From Hymenobacter piscis (GTDB lineage Bacteria > Bacteroidota > Bacteroidia > Cytophagales > Hymenobacteraceae), in contig NZ_JAHHZN010000005.1 of assembly GCF_018760735.1 (NCBI RefSeq), positions 203,388 through 267,387 on the forward strand: a stretch of 64,000 nucleotides of DNA, read 5' to 3'. The notes under the pieces were generated by a model. That model was not told the DNA's origin, searched no databases, and saw only the letters and a program-made list of their open reading frames with translations. A program made the translations under genes and the position numbers. Below are positions 27,261 to 36,500 of the stretch, in pieces. Each line of letters begins with the position of its first letter. Position 1 is the first letter of the stretch.

Positions 27261-27387
27261 TCAGTTGTCAGTTACCAGTTACCAGTTGTCAGTTGCCAGT
27301 TGTCGGTTGTCAGTGGCCGGGCATCAGCACAACCTGACAACTGACAACCAATACTTGGCAACTCACCACTGACAACCGGCAACTCAA
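27261..27387. repeat. GTCAGTTGTC / GACAACTGAC repeat cluster
   Basis: Iterated gtcagttg, ccagttgtc and ggttgtc units on the left and gacaactgac, gacaacc and ggcaactca units on the right form an imperfect inverted repeat between the LemA and TPM genes. The same family is at 47527-47647. Confidence 0.75.
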
Positions 27388-27966
27388 TTAAAACTGGACC
27401 GTCGGGGCTTTCTGCGCGGCGGCATCGGCCTCGAAGTAGGGCTTCTCGGCGAAGCCGAACAGGCCGGCGAACAGGTTGTTGGGGAAGCTCTTGATGTAGG
27501 CGTTGTAGTCGTTTACGAGGCCGTTGAACTTGTTGCGCTCCACGTTGATGCGGTTTTCGGTGCCCTCAATCTGGGCCTGCAGCTCCTGGAAGTTGGCGTT
27601 GGCCTTCAGCTCGGGATAATTTTCCGATACGGCCAGCAACCGGCCCAGGCCCGCGCCTACCTGGCTCTGGGCTTCCTGGAACTGCTTCAGGTTTTCGGGC
27701 GTCAGCTGGTCGGCGTTCAGTTGCACGCTGGTGGCCTTGGCCCGGGCTTCAATCACTTCGGTCAAAGTTGATTTCTCGAAGTTGGCAGCGCCTTTCACCG
27801 TGTTCACCAGGTTCGGAATCAGGTCGGAGCGGCGCTGGTAGGAGCTCTGCACGTTGGCCCACTGGCCTTTCACAGCCTGGTCCTTGGACACCATGGAGTT
27901 GTAGCCGCACGAGGACTGGGAAAGCAGCAGCACCAGGCCGGCAAAGTAGAGCAGAAAACGTTTCAT
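27388..27966 (-). CDS. LemA family protein
   Basis: Start at 27966 gives 192 residues with a lipoprotein-like leader (MKRFLLYFAGLVLLLSQSSC). The LemA pattern is complete: GYNSMVSKDQAVKGQWANVQSSYQRRSDLIPNLV (read in parts), GAANFEKSTLTEVIEARAKA, and the long helical core with FQELQAQIEGTENRI and VERNKFNGLVNDYNAYI. The C-terminal KSFPNNLFAGLFGF is also typical. LemA proteins form a helical bundle with one N-terminal membrane anchor; the molecular role is not established. The gene heads the LemA-TPM-TPM group and is separated from the TPM genes by a repeat cluster. Confidence 0.92.
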   Translation of the reverse strand: MKRFLLYFAGLVLLLSQSSCGYNSMVSKDQAVKGQWANVQSSYQRRSDLIPNLVNTVKGAANFEKSTLTEVIEARAKATSVQLNADQLTPENLKQFQEAQSQVGAGLGRLLAVSENYPELKANANFQELQAQIEGTENRINVERNKFNGLVNDYNAYIKSFPNNLFAGLFGFAEKPYFEADAAAQKAPTVQF

Positions 27967-28193
27967 GAGGAAGAGAGTAGAAAAATGGGAAAAGGGAGAG
28001 AAAAATGCGCGTTGGAGGGCGGGCTGACGGCTTGCCAGGGTGGCCGGTTTCACAAATCGGGACCTGCGTTGTTACCACTGCGTAAAATGCGCCGCGTTGC
28101 AAAGTACGAATTCGCGACCCAGCGGTTGTGTTAGCCCAAGCTGAGCCGCTATTGTGTATTTTGCGCTTCGGCGCCTTTTGATTTTCTCCCCCC

Positions 28194-29195
28194 ATGAAAG
28201 CAGTTATTCCCGTAGCCGGCATCGGCTCCCGCTTGCGTCCGCATACCCACACCCAACCCAAAACCCTGGTGCCGGTGGCCGGCAACACCATCCTGGGCCA
28301 CATCATCGACCGGCTGGTGGGGGCCGGCGTCCGGGAATTCGTGTTCATTATCGGCTACCTGGGCGAGAAGGTGGAGAACTACGTGCGCCGCCAGTATCCC
28401 GAGCTGCGGGCAACGTTTGTGGTCCAGGAGCCCCGCGAGGGCATCGCCCACGCCCTCTGGCTGGCCCGCGAGCAGTTCCGCCACGAGCAGGACGGCCTGC
28501 TCATCCTGCTCGGCGACACCATCGTCGACATCGACCTGCCGGCCATGATGCAGACGCCCGGCAACGTGCTGGCCGTGAAGGAAGTGAAAACGCCCTCCAT
28601 GTTCGGTATCGTGGAAACCGGCCCCAACGGCCGCGTGACCAAGGTGGTAGAAAAGCCCCGCATCCCGAAGTCGAACTACGCCCTGGTGGGCCTCTACAAG
28701 CTGGCTAACCCCGACTGGCTGGCTTCGGCCCTGGAACGCCTCATCGAGCAGGACCAGCGTACCCACGGCGAGTTTCAGCTCACCGACGCGCTCATGCTCA
28801 TGATTCAGGACGGGGCCGAAATGGTGACCACGCCGGTGGATAACTGGTTCGACTGCGGCCGCAAAAGCTCGTTGCTCGAAGCCAATGCCCGCCTGCTTAA
28901 CCGCCCCGAGTTCCTCAAGCGCCGCGACTACCCCGACTTCCCCGATACCATCATCATCCCGCCCGTCAGCATTGGCAAGGACTGCCAGATTGCCGGCTCC
29001 ATCATCGGCCCCAACGTGGCCATCGGCGACCGGACCATCGTCAAGAACACCATCCTGAGCGAATCCATCATTGGCTCCTACTCCGAGCTGCGCTCCGCCG
29101 TCATGCACGACTGCATTGTCGGCTCCGACGCCCTGTTCAAAGGCACCCGCCACAGCCTCAACATCGGCGACAACACGGAGATTGATTACAGTTAG
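28194..29195 (+). CDS. Sugar-phosphate nucleotidyltransferase with left-handed beta-helix tail
   Basis: This 333-residue protein opens with the nucleotidyltransferase motif AGIGSRLRPHTHTQPKTLVPV and continues with LLILLGDTIVDID (metal-binding Asp), FGIVETGPNGRVTKVVEKP and a WFDCGRK segment. This is the core of glucose-1-phosphate thymidylyl/uridylyl-type enzymes. From about residue 245 hexapeptide repeats (IGKDCQIAGSIIGPNVAIGDRTI, in parts) form a short left-handed beta-helix. It makes an NDP-sugar for surface polysaccharide or glycan synthesis; which base and sugar cannot be told from sequence. It stands alone just upstream of the vWA gene, with a palindromic repeat between them. Confidence 0.88.
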   Translation: MKAVIPVAGIGSRLRPHTHTQPKTLVPVAGNTILGHIIDRLVGAGVREFVFIIGYLGEKVENYVRRQYPELRATFVVQEPREGIAHALWLAREQFRHEQDGLLILLGDTIVDIDLPAMMQTPGNVLAVKEVKTPSMFGIVETGPNGRVTKVVEKPRIPKSNYALVGLYKLANPDWLASALERLIEQDQRTHGEFQLTDALMLMIQDGAEMVTTPVDNWFDCGRKSSLLEANARLLNRPEFLKRRDYPDFPDTIIIPPVSIGKDCQIAGSIIGPNVAIGDRTIVKNTILSESIIGSYSELRSAVMHDCIVGSDALFKGTRHSLNIGDNTEIDYS

Positions 29196-29258
29196 GATGG
29201 TTGGACTGGTGAATGGTTGGATGGGTGAACTGTCATCCAACCATTCAATCCATGTATC
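29196..29258. repeat. GGTTGGATGG-type intergenic inverted repeat
   Basis: gaatggttggatgggtgaactg at the left is followed by catccaaccattcaatccatg at the right; the arms overlap around a short loop. It begins directly after the stop of the nucleotidyltransferase gene. Confidence 0.6.
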
Positions 29259-29290
29259 CACTGTGGGCAGATTGTCGTTACTTTAGACCG

Positions 29291-30634
29291 ATGCGCTATC
29301 CGACTCTCTCCCCCCGCCTGCTGCCCATCCTGGGCCTGACGCTGCTGCTGCTACCCGGCTGCTATTCCCGCTCCGATATTAAAGAGGAGCAGGAATTGGC
29401 CGTTGACATCACCGACGCCCTGCCCTCGGGCGACCAGACCCCACCCCCGGCCACCGAGGCGGCCGTCGCCCAGCCCCTGCAAGCGGTGAACGTGTTTCTG
29501 GAAGTATCGGGGTCGATGGAGGGCTTTATGCCTAAAACCGGGGCCGGGGGCGAGAACACCCGGTTTCAGCAGCACGTGGCGCAGTTCCTCTCGGAGGTGA
29601 ACCGCACGCGGGCCGCGACGCGCAAGTCCTTCTTCCGCCTCAAGGAAAAGCCCTACACCGACTCGTACCAGGGTATTTCCGGCACCGTGCGCGGCGGCAT
29701 CCAGCAACCCGCCAAAAGCACTGAGCTGCCCGCCGTGCTCGATACCCTGATGGCCCGCTACTACCAGCCCGGTACCGTGAACGTGCTGATTTCGGACTTC
29801 ATCTACTCGCCCAAGAACGCCGGGGCCATTCCCTACATCAAAACCGATATCACCGACGCCCTCCAGCGCAACGGCGCCCAGCCGGACCTGGCCGTGTCGG
29901 TGTACGGCTTCACCTCCGATTTCCGGGGTACCTACTATCCGGCCCTCAAGGCGGCCGGCAAGCAAATGGCCTGCTGCGACACCGAAATTCCTTACTATTT
30001 CTGGGTAATTGGCCCGGCTGATGCCGTGCGCCAGTTCGATGGGGCCTTGCTGGAAGCCCCCGCCGCCCGTCAGGCCCACTTCGGCGTGACCTATCCGCGG
30101 CCGGCGTACTCTTTGCTGAGCAAGTTCCAGAACAAGGGCAGCTGGTATTACGGCGACGCCGGGGCCAGCAAGCGCGACGCCGACAGCTACCGCGTGGTGG
30201 CCGTGAGCGAGGCCTCGGCCCAGCAGCCCGTAGAGTTTGTGGTGGGCCTGGATTTGCGCACCCTGCCCGGCCAGTACCGCGACCTGGGCTATCTGCAACA
30301 GCACCTGACGCTCCAGGGTGTGGATACCGATGCCAAGCTCCTGGGCGTAACGGCCGCCACGGCACAAACCAAAGCAAGCAGTGGCCCGGAAAGCCGGTTC
30401 ACGCATTTTGCGAAAATCCGACTTGCCAACATGCCCCAGGCTTCCCGCCCGTTGGTGCTGCGCCTCCAGGACCAGCGCCCCGCCTGGGTAGGTGAGTGGA
30501 CCACGAAAAACGACGGCACACCCGCGCCCAAAACCTTCGCCCTCAGCAGCCTGCTCGATGGCCTGGAGCCTGCGCAGTCCGGCAAAAAAGCTCCCGTTTT
30601 CGAATTGCCCCTGACGCTGCAGCCCGGCCGGTAG
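29291..30634 (+). CDS. von Willebrand factor A-like lipoprotein, first gene of the tubulin/actin-like/MotAB-like set
   Basis: Start at 29291 gives a lipoprotein leader (MRYPTLSPRLLPILGLTLLL, lipobox LLPGC, Cys24) and a 447-residue product. After an acidic, Pro-rich linker (25-65) comes VNVFLEVSGSMEGFM. This is a vWA first strand and MIDAS loop in which the usual DxSxS reads ExSxS (Glu71, Ser73, Ser75). VNVLISDFIYS follows with Asp169 at the expected third-motif position. The C-terminal ~200 residues look all-beta and are unassigned. vWA domains mediate metal-dependent protein contacts. The lipoprotein anchor places it at the inner or outer membrane, on the periplasmic side or surface. Gene order suggests it works with the tubulin-like and stator-like proteins downstream. 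Confidence 0.8.
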   Translation: MRYPTLSPRLLPILGLTLLLLPGCYSRSDIKEEQELAVDITDALPSGDQTPPPATEAAVAQPLQAVNVFLEVSGSMEGFMPKTGAGGENTRFQQHVAQFLSEVNRTRAATRKSFFRLKEKPYTDSYQGISGTVRGGIQQPAKSTELPAVLDTLMARYYQPGTVNVLISDFIYSPKNAGAIPYIKTDITDALQRNGAQPDLAVSVYGFTSDFRGTYYPALKAAGKQMACCDTEIPYYFWVIGPADAVRQFDGALLEAPAARQAHFGVTYPRPAYSLLSKFQNKGSWYYGDAGASKRDADSYRVVAVSEASAQQPVEFVVGLDLRTLPGQYRDLGYLQQHLTLQGVDTDAKLLGVTAATAQTKASSGPESRFTHFAKIRLANMPQASRPLVLRLQDQRPAWVGEWTTKNDGTPAPKTFALSSLLDGLEPAQSGKKAPVFELPLTLQPGR

Positions 30635-30799
30635 ACGTCTGATACCCGTTGGGCCAGGCCGGCTGGTGGGCGGTGCCCTGGCCGGAGTTGGCACGATAGT
30701 CGTTCCACGCCCCGCACCACCGGCCGGGCCGGGCCACAATTTTGGCGGTTTTCTCTCGTTTCCTCACCCCGCGAACCCCAATCCGCGTTACTTCCCTGC

Positions 30800-31192
30800 A
30801 TGAAAGCATTCTTCCGCTTCCTCTACGAAATCATCGGCGCCCCCCAACCACCCGCCGACACCCCCGTGTACCGCGACGTTATCTTCCCCAACCTGGGGCT
30901 GCTGAACCTGGGTATTTCCGTCGGGCTGGTGGTGGTGTTCTACCTACTCATCAACCGGGCTATGGGCGTAGCCACCTTCAACAAGGGCCGGCACTGGGCG
31001 CTATTTCTGGGGCTGAATGCGCTGCTGGCCTTCTTCGTCACCATCTGGCAAACCAACGCCCAGCAGGTCACCGACCACAGCTACATCTACTGGCTGGCCA
31101 CCTGGAACGCCATTCTGGGCATGTTCTGGTTTTTCCTGTTCTCGGTACTGCTCAAGCGCGCCTCCACCAACGCCAGCACCACGCCGTTTTAG
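30800..31192 (+). CDS. Small three-helix integral membrane protein
   Basis: This 130-residue protein has three hydrophobic helices: LGLLNLGISVGLVVVFYLLI (about 32-51), WALFLGLNALLAFFVTIW (about 66-83) and an AILGMFWFFLFSVLL segment (about 103-117). It begins with an amphipathic MKAFFRFLYEIIG and has short polar loops. I do not recognise the family. It lies 165 bp after the vWA lipoprotein gene and 107 bp before the tubulin-like gene on the same strand, so it is probably a membrane component of the same system, for example an anchor for the cytoskeletal proteins. Confidence 0.75.
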   Translation: MKAFFRFLYEIIGAPQPPADTPVYRDVIFPNLGLLNLGISVGLVVVFYLLINRAMGVATFNKGRHWALFLGLNALLAFFVTIWQTNAQQVTDHSYIYWLATWNAILGMFWFFLFSVLLKRASTNASTTPF

Positions 31193-31205
31193 TATTGAGT
31201 ACCGG

Positions 31206-31260
31206 GGATTGAGCTTACAGCGCCGTTGGCAATAAGCCAACGGCGCTGTAAGCTCAATCC
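31206..31260. repeat. Perfect 25-bp stem with AATAA loop
   Basis: Arms 31206-31230 and 31236-31260 are exact reverse complements with a five-base loop. The hairpin lies 40 nt before the tubulin-like start codon and lacks a T tract. Possible roles are an mRNA processing or attenuation element between the two genes, or a palindromic insertion. Confidence 0.85.
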
Positions 31261-31299
31261 CGATTCTAACTACTCACTACTTACTACTCACTACTCCTC

Positions 31300-32748
31300 A
31301 TGGCTAAACTCTTTTTATTCGGTATTGGCGGCACGGGTTCCCGCGTGATTCGCTCGCTCACGATGCTGCTGGCGGCGGGCGTGGACCTGCCCAACTGCGA
31401 CCGGGTGGTGCCCATCATCATCGACCCCGACGCGCACAACGGCGACATGAACCGCACGGTGCAGCTGCTGCAGAGCTACCAGCAGATCTACAAGCGCCTC
31501 GGTCCCCGCGAAGAAGGCTTCTTCAAGACCGATATCAGCACGCTGAGCGGCATTTCGCAGGACGTGAACGGCTCAGTGAAGGATACCTTCATCTTCGACT
31601 TCGGCGGCATCAACCAGAGCTTCCGGCAATACCTGAGCTACGATGGTTTGTCGGTGGATTCGAAGGGGCTGGTGGACTTGCTGTTCACCCAGGATAATTT
31701 GGAAAGCCCGCTGACCATTGGCTTCCGCGGCTCGCCCAATGTGGGCAGCATCGTGTTGAATAAGCTGGTGGAAAGCCCGGAAATGCGGTTTTTCGCCGAT
31801 AACTTCCAGGACGGCGACCGGGTGTTCTTCGTGTCGAGCATCTTCGGCGGTACGGGCGCGGCGGGCTTCCCGCTGATGCTCAAGAATCTGAAGGACTCGA
31901 ACACCCGCCTCAGCAACGCCCGCTACCTCCGCGACGCGCCCACCGGGGCCGTAACGGTGATGCCCTACTTCGCCCTGCAGAGCGAGGACAACGCCGTCAT
32001 CGACTCCAACAACTTCCTCACCAAAACCAAGGCGGCGCTCAGCTACTACGAGCATAACCTGCAGGGCCTCGACGCGCTGTACTACCTCGCCGACACGCCC
32101 GATACGCCCTACGAAAACCAGCCCGGCGGCACCCAGCAGAAGAACAAGGCTCATGTAATTGAGCTGCTGGCGGCCCTGAGCATTGTGGACTTCATGCGCT
32201 ACTCGCCCGCCGAGCTGCGCACCGGCGGCCCGCACTTCCACGAATACGGCCTGAACCAGGACGCGCCGGAGCTGCAATTCAGCCACCTGCCCGACGAGAC
32301 GCGGGAAATCATGGCCAAGCAGCTCACGCAGTTCCTGTACTTCACGCGCTACCACAAGCAGCACCTGCCCACCGATAAAGCGCCCTACGCCGACAACCTG
32401 AAGCTGGACTACGCCATGCGCAACGAGCCCATCTTCCGGGAGCTGAACACCTTCCTGCACAGCCAGGACTCGGGCGTGGACCAGTGGCTGCAGGAGCTGG
32501 CCCAGAACCGCCGCGCCTTCCGCCCCTTCGACCTCCAGACCGACGATTTCAACGCCATGATCCTCGGCAAGCCGGTGGAAAAGAAGTGGAACGACTTCTT
32601 CAACAAGGGCCTCAGCCACAACTACCTGCTCGACAACCTCAACAAAACCGAGAAGTCCATCCAGGAACCCGACAACTTCCGCAAGCTGCTGGAGCTGTTC
32701 TATGATGTGACGGATAAGGCGTTTGAGGAGAAGGTGAAGGTGGTGTAA
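31300..32748 (+). CDS. Tubulin/FtsZ-superfamily protein (tubulin-like domain)
   Basis: This 482-residue protein opens with the nucleotide-binding loop FLFGIGGTGSRVIRSL (residues 5-20). Its second hallmark, FVSSIFGGTGAAGFP (177-191), matches the tubulin signature GGGTG(S/T)G in position and surroundings, with Ala at the last Ser/Thr. IIDPDAHNGDMNR (40-52) occupies the strand-2/T2-loop region. The C-terminal ~200 residues are mostly helical and unlike FtsZ. It is not a cell-division FtsZ. It fits a divergent family (Pfam Tubulin_2 type) that has been found beside vWA and OmpA-family genes. It probably binds GTP and polymerises under the membrane; polymerisation is inferred. Confidence 0.82.
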   Translation: MAKLFLFGIGGTGSRVIRSLTMLLAAGVDLPNCDRVVPIIIDPDAHNGDMNRTVQLLQSYQQIYKRLGPREEGFFKTDISTLSGISQDVNGSVKDTFIFDFGGINQSFRQYLSYDGLSVDSKGLVDLLFTQDNLESPLTIGFRGSPNVGSIVLNKLVESPEMRFFADNFQDGDRVFFVSSIFGGTGAAGFPLMLKNLKDSNTRLSNARYLRDAPTGAVTVMPYFALQSEDNAVIDSNNFLTKTKAALSYYEHNLQGLDALYYLADTPDTPYENQPGGTQQKNKAHVIELLAALSIVDFMRYSPAELRTGGPHFHEYGLNQDAPELQFSHLPDETREIMAKQLTQFLYFTRYHKQHLPTDKAPYADNLKLDYAMRNEPIFRELNTFLHSQDSGVDQWLQELAQNRRAFRPFDLQTDDFNAMILGKPVEKKWNDFFNKGLSHNYLLDNLNKTEKSIQEPDNFRKLLELFYDVTDKAFEEKVKVV

Positions 32749-32765
32749 CCCCAGCCGTCCCAGCC

Positions 32766-32852
32766 GTCCCAGGGTTGAAACCCTGGGCTAGGCAGCGGAA
32801 GGACGATTATTTATTCTACAATGCTCCGTAGCCCAGGACTTCAGCCTTGGGA
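32766..32852. repeat. REP pair (BIME-like) upstream of the RAYT gene
   Basis: Unit 1 at 32766-32797 (cccagggttgaaaccctggg plus tail ctaggcagcgg) and an inverted, slightly degenerate unit 2 at 32825-32852. The palindrome plus GCGG-type tail is the same unit found at 33331, 33383, 33481, 37001, 37070, 41318 and 41379. Confidence 0.88.
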
Positions 32853-32876
32853 CTCTGGTCCATCTGAACAAGACGC

Positions 32877-33305
32877 ATGAGCCACGTTTTTCAGTCGTTG
32901 TGGGTGCATGTTACGTGGGCTACCAAAAACCGGCAGCCTTGGCTCACGGCGGAATTGAAACCAGTTCTGTTTACTCAGATTCGGCACATTGCAGAAACCG
33001 GTAACATCCACCTTAACTTCCTGAATGGCGTCCATGACCACGTGCACTGCTTACTTTCGTTGCGCACCACTGACCGTCTGGATTTGGTGATGCAACAGCT
33101 CAAGGGCAAAAGCGCGCATTGGGTAAATGAGCAGGGCCTGACGGATTTTACCTTCGGCTGGCAGAATGGTTACGGCGCGTTTTCCGTCAGTCCGTCGCAT
33201 GTAGAGCGGGTGCGTAACTACATCCGCAACCAGGAAAAGCATCATCAAGAGCAGGATTACTGGCAGGAAATGGAAATGCTGGAAAAGATGGCGCGAGTGC
33301 CGTGA
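32877..33305 (+). CDS. REP-associated tyrosine transposase (RAYT, Y1/IS200-like HUH nuclease)
   Basis: This 142-residue protein belongs to the Y1 transposase family. The metal-binding HUH motif is in HDHVHCLL (His55 and His57) and the catalytic Tyr is Tyr115 in VRNYIRNQEKHH, the normal position for this family. The N-terminal FQSLWVHVTWATKNRQP strand is also typical. There is no accessory tnpB. REP palindrome pairs lie immediately on each side (32766-32852 and 33331-33413), and more copies occur only in the next 8 kb. This is the expected pattern for a single-copy RAYT that mobilises its own REPs instead of moving as an ordinary IS. It interrupts the spacing between the tubulin-like and actin-like genes. 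Confidence 0.9.
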   Translation: MSHVFQSLWVHVTWATKNRQPWLTAELKPVLFTQIRHIAETGNIHLNFLNGVHDHVHCLLSLRTTDRLDLVMQQLKGKSAHWVNEQGLTDFTFGWQNGYGAFSVSPSHVERVRNYIRNQEKHHQEQDYWQEMEMLEKMARVP

Positions 33306-33330
33306 GGTGCAGGCGGCGCGAATGACGCGG

Positions 33331-33413
33331 GCGTCCCAGGGCTGAAGCCCTGGGCTAGTCAGCGAAAACCGAACAACACACTCCGTAGCCCAGGGCTTCA
33401 GCCCTGGGACGCC
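33331..33413. repeat. REP pair (BIME-like) downstream of the RAYT gene
   Basis: Unit at 33334-33364 (cccagggctgaagccctggg plus ctagtcagcg tail) and inverted unit at 33383-33413. The arrangement is that of two facing REPs with their tails inside. Confidence 0.9.
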
Positions 33414-33480
33414 CGCAATAGCCGCGCCGTCTGAACTACTTGCCCAGCACCACTCCGCCAACCAAGAACAGAACCGCTAA

Positions 33481-33507
33481 CTAGCCCAGGGTTTCAACCC
33501 TGGGAAC
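33481..33507. repeat. Single REP palindrome before the actin-like gene
   Basis: ctagcccagggtttcaaccctgg with the palindrome in inverted orientation, 14 nt before the start codon at 33521. Confidence 0.85.
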
Positions 33508-33520
33508 CCCGGAAAACGAT

Positions 33521-36500
33521 ATGGCCAAAGTCCTTCGCTTACACAACAACGGCTCCCAGCAGGTGCAAGGCTGGCAGAAAACCGCCCCCGTCACCAGCAC
33601 CGAAATCAACACCGTCACGGACCCCGCGGGGGGCAAGTCGCGTAACCTGGCCGTGAGCATCCCGACGCCGTTTGCGCGGATGCACCTGTTTGAAACGGCC
33701 TTCGACTTTCTGGCCCGGGAGGGGCAGCGCAACCCTGGCTCGGTGTACCACGAGCTGACCACGCACTTCTGGGATTTGCTGGAGCTGCTCTACAACTACC
33801 ACCTGTACACCCAGGCCGGTCGCAAAATCACGCTGCGCCGCTGGAATGCCGAGGCCGAAATCCGCCGGATGCGGCAGGATGAGGGCACGCGCCTGCTGGG
33901 CGAAACCCTGCAGCTGTACATGCAGGACGAGCGGTTCCGCGACTTCTCCGATATGTATCTGGTGTACTATGAGTCGCCGGAGCTGGCGGGCGGCACGCGT
34001 CTGCTAGGGGGCACCTCGCCGCTGACCATCCTGTTCACCGGCCCCGCCGTGAAGCCCCTGGACCTGGAGCGGCCCCAGGCCCGCGGCCACTACTTCGACC
34101 AGCAGACCGTGCTGCTCGAAGACCGCGACCCGCAGTTCCGGGAGTTCGTGTACGAGCTGTTCCTGGCCTACCCGCAACTGCAGCGCCGCGAGTTTGCCGG
34201 CAGCGTGTACGCGGGCTTCGACCGCTCGAAAATCAACCAGCTCCAGATGCAGGGCGACCGGAGCGCTCAGCAGTTTGCCGCCCGCTACCCGGCCCTGGCC
34301 GATGTGCAGGGCAACCTGGTGAGCGTGAAAGGCGTGCCCCTGCCCGGCCGTGCCGACCAGTCGGCCGTGACCAGCTCCGACCTGTTCATCCAGCCCACCC
34401 GGGAGGCCATCAGCGGCCGGCCGCGCCCCCTGGTGCTGCGTCCGAACCTGACGATGCCCGGCGCCAACTACCTCAACGGCCAACCCTGGGACGACCGCAC
34501 GCCGGTGCCCTACTACGACGAAGTGGCGCTGGAAAGCCGCGTGCTGCCCGGCAAAGGCTTCAAATACCCCTACCTCACGGTGGGCGACCTGCTGGAAGAT
34601 TCTCTGGTAGAGCTGCCTTATGAGCTGAATACGCAGCGCTTCCACACCGGCAAAGTCACGTTCCAGTATGGAGCCGATGGTCAGGGCCGGGCGCGCTTCC
34701 CGTACCTGCTGCCGCTGAAACAGGCGTTTTTTGAGTATTTCACCGAAAACGAGCTGGCCGAGCTACTCACCTTTACCATCGACCTGAGCCACGTGCGCGT
34801 GCAGCTGCGGGTGCCGGTGCAGGCGGGCCGCTTCATCACCTTTGAGCGCAGCTACTACCACAATCCGCAGAACCCCAAGGATGCTCAGGGTCGCGAGATT
34901 CTGGAGAAGGGCCGCATTGTGAAAGCCGCCGTGGGCGTGGGCGTGTTCCCGTTCTACAAGGTGCGCTACCAGCCCGAGTACAACGACCTCTACAAGGTGA
35001 TGCTGGTGGATGCCGACAACGCGCCCACTATGCTTAACCGCCGCTACGACCTCACGTTCTTCGTGAACGGGGAGCGAATCACGGAGCAGGGAGCCGCCCG
35101 CCGCGCCACCCGCTACGAGCGTACCCAGAAAAGCATGGCCACCGCCGGCAGCACCTACTACGAAGTCACCGGCACCCACTTCGACCTCGCTGAGCTGACC
35201 TGCCCGCCCGCTACCATCGGCGCGGAGCCGGCCCGGGGCCTGCTGGTGCCGCGCTGGCGCGAGCTGGACCGCGGCACCCGCCGCTTCACGTTTGCCGTCG
35301 ACTTCGGCACCACCAACACCCACATTGCCTACGCCGATTCGCCGAGCGCCCACCCGCGCCCGCTCACCATCGGCGAGGCCGATGTGCAGGTGGAGTGGCT
35401 GCACGCGCCGGTAGCCGACCAGGGCCTCTCGGCTGCCCAGCGCTACCGCACCGGGGCCGGCCAGATCTGGGACAACATTGCTACGCTGCAGAACCGGGAG
35501 TTTGTGCCCTCGTTCGTGGGCGAAGGCGGCTCGGTGTATGAGTTTCCGATTCGGACGGCCGTGTGCGAAACCACGTCGTTTGCCAACGAGCCGGCCAAGG
35601 TGCTCAGTAACATCAACATCGGCTTCAGCATCAACACCGAAAACACGGCCGAGCTGCCTCAGAACCGGTTCGTGACCAACCTGAAATGGTCGGCCGAGCT
35701 GGACCCGCAGGGCGTGGCCCGCATTGAGGCCTTTTTCCGGGAAATTCTGCTGCTGCTGCGCCACAAGGCGGCCTTGCACGGCGGCATTCTGGAAGACACC
35801 CGCGTGGTGTGGTTTGCGCCGCTGAGCTTTGATGGGTTCCTGCGCAATCAGTTCCAGCAGGTGTGGGATGAGTCGTTCCAGCAGGTGTTCAAGACGCGCC
35901 GCCCCACCATCTGCCTCACCGAATCGGTAGCGCCCTATTATTACCTCACCGCCACCAACCAGGTAGTGCCCAACCGCGACGAAAACGTGGTGAACATCGA
36001 CATCGGTGGCGGTACCACCGATTTGCTGCTGTTTGCCGACCAGAAACCGGCCTACAGCACCTCGTTCCGCTTCGCCGGCGACGACCTGTGGGGCGACGGC
36101 TACGCCCGCGTGCAGGGCGCGCCCAAGCAGAACGGTCTGCTGCGCCTCGGCGTGGGCCACGTGGAAAGCCTGCCCGACTCCGAGCAAAACCAGGAGTACA
36201 AAGGCTACCTGCGCGCCGCCCTCAGCAACACCGATTTCGGCTCGGCCGACGTGACCAGCCTGCTGTTCAAGTACGATGATGCCCTGCGCTTCACCCAGGC
36301 TTTGGGCCTCGGCAAGGGCCGGCAGCTGCGGGTGCTGTTTTACCTGCACTACACCAGCATCATCTACCACACGGCCCAGCTCACCAAGCACCTCGGCCTG
36401 AAAACGCCGCGCTACCTCTGCTTCTCCGGCAAAGGCAGCCTCTATCTGCGTCTGCTGGCCGGCGGTAGCTCGTTGGTAGCCATTGAGAAGATTACGAAAG

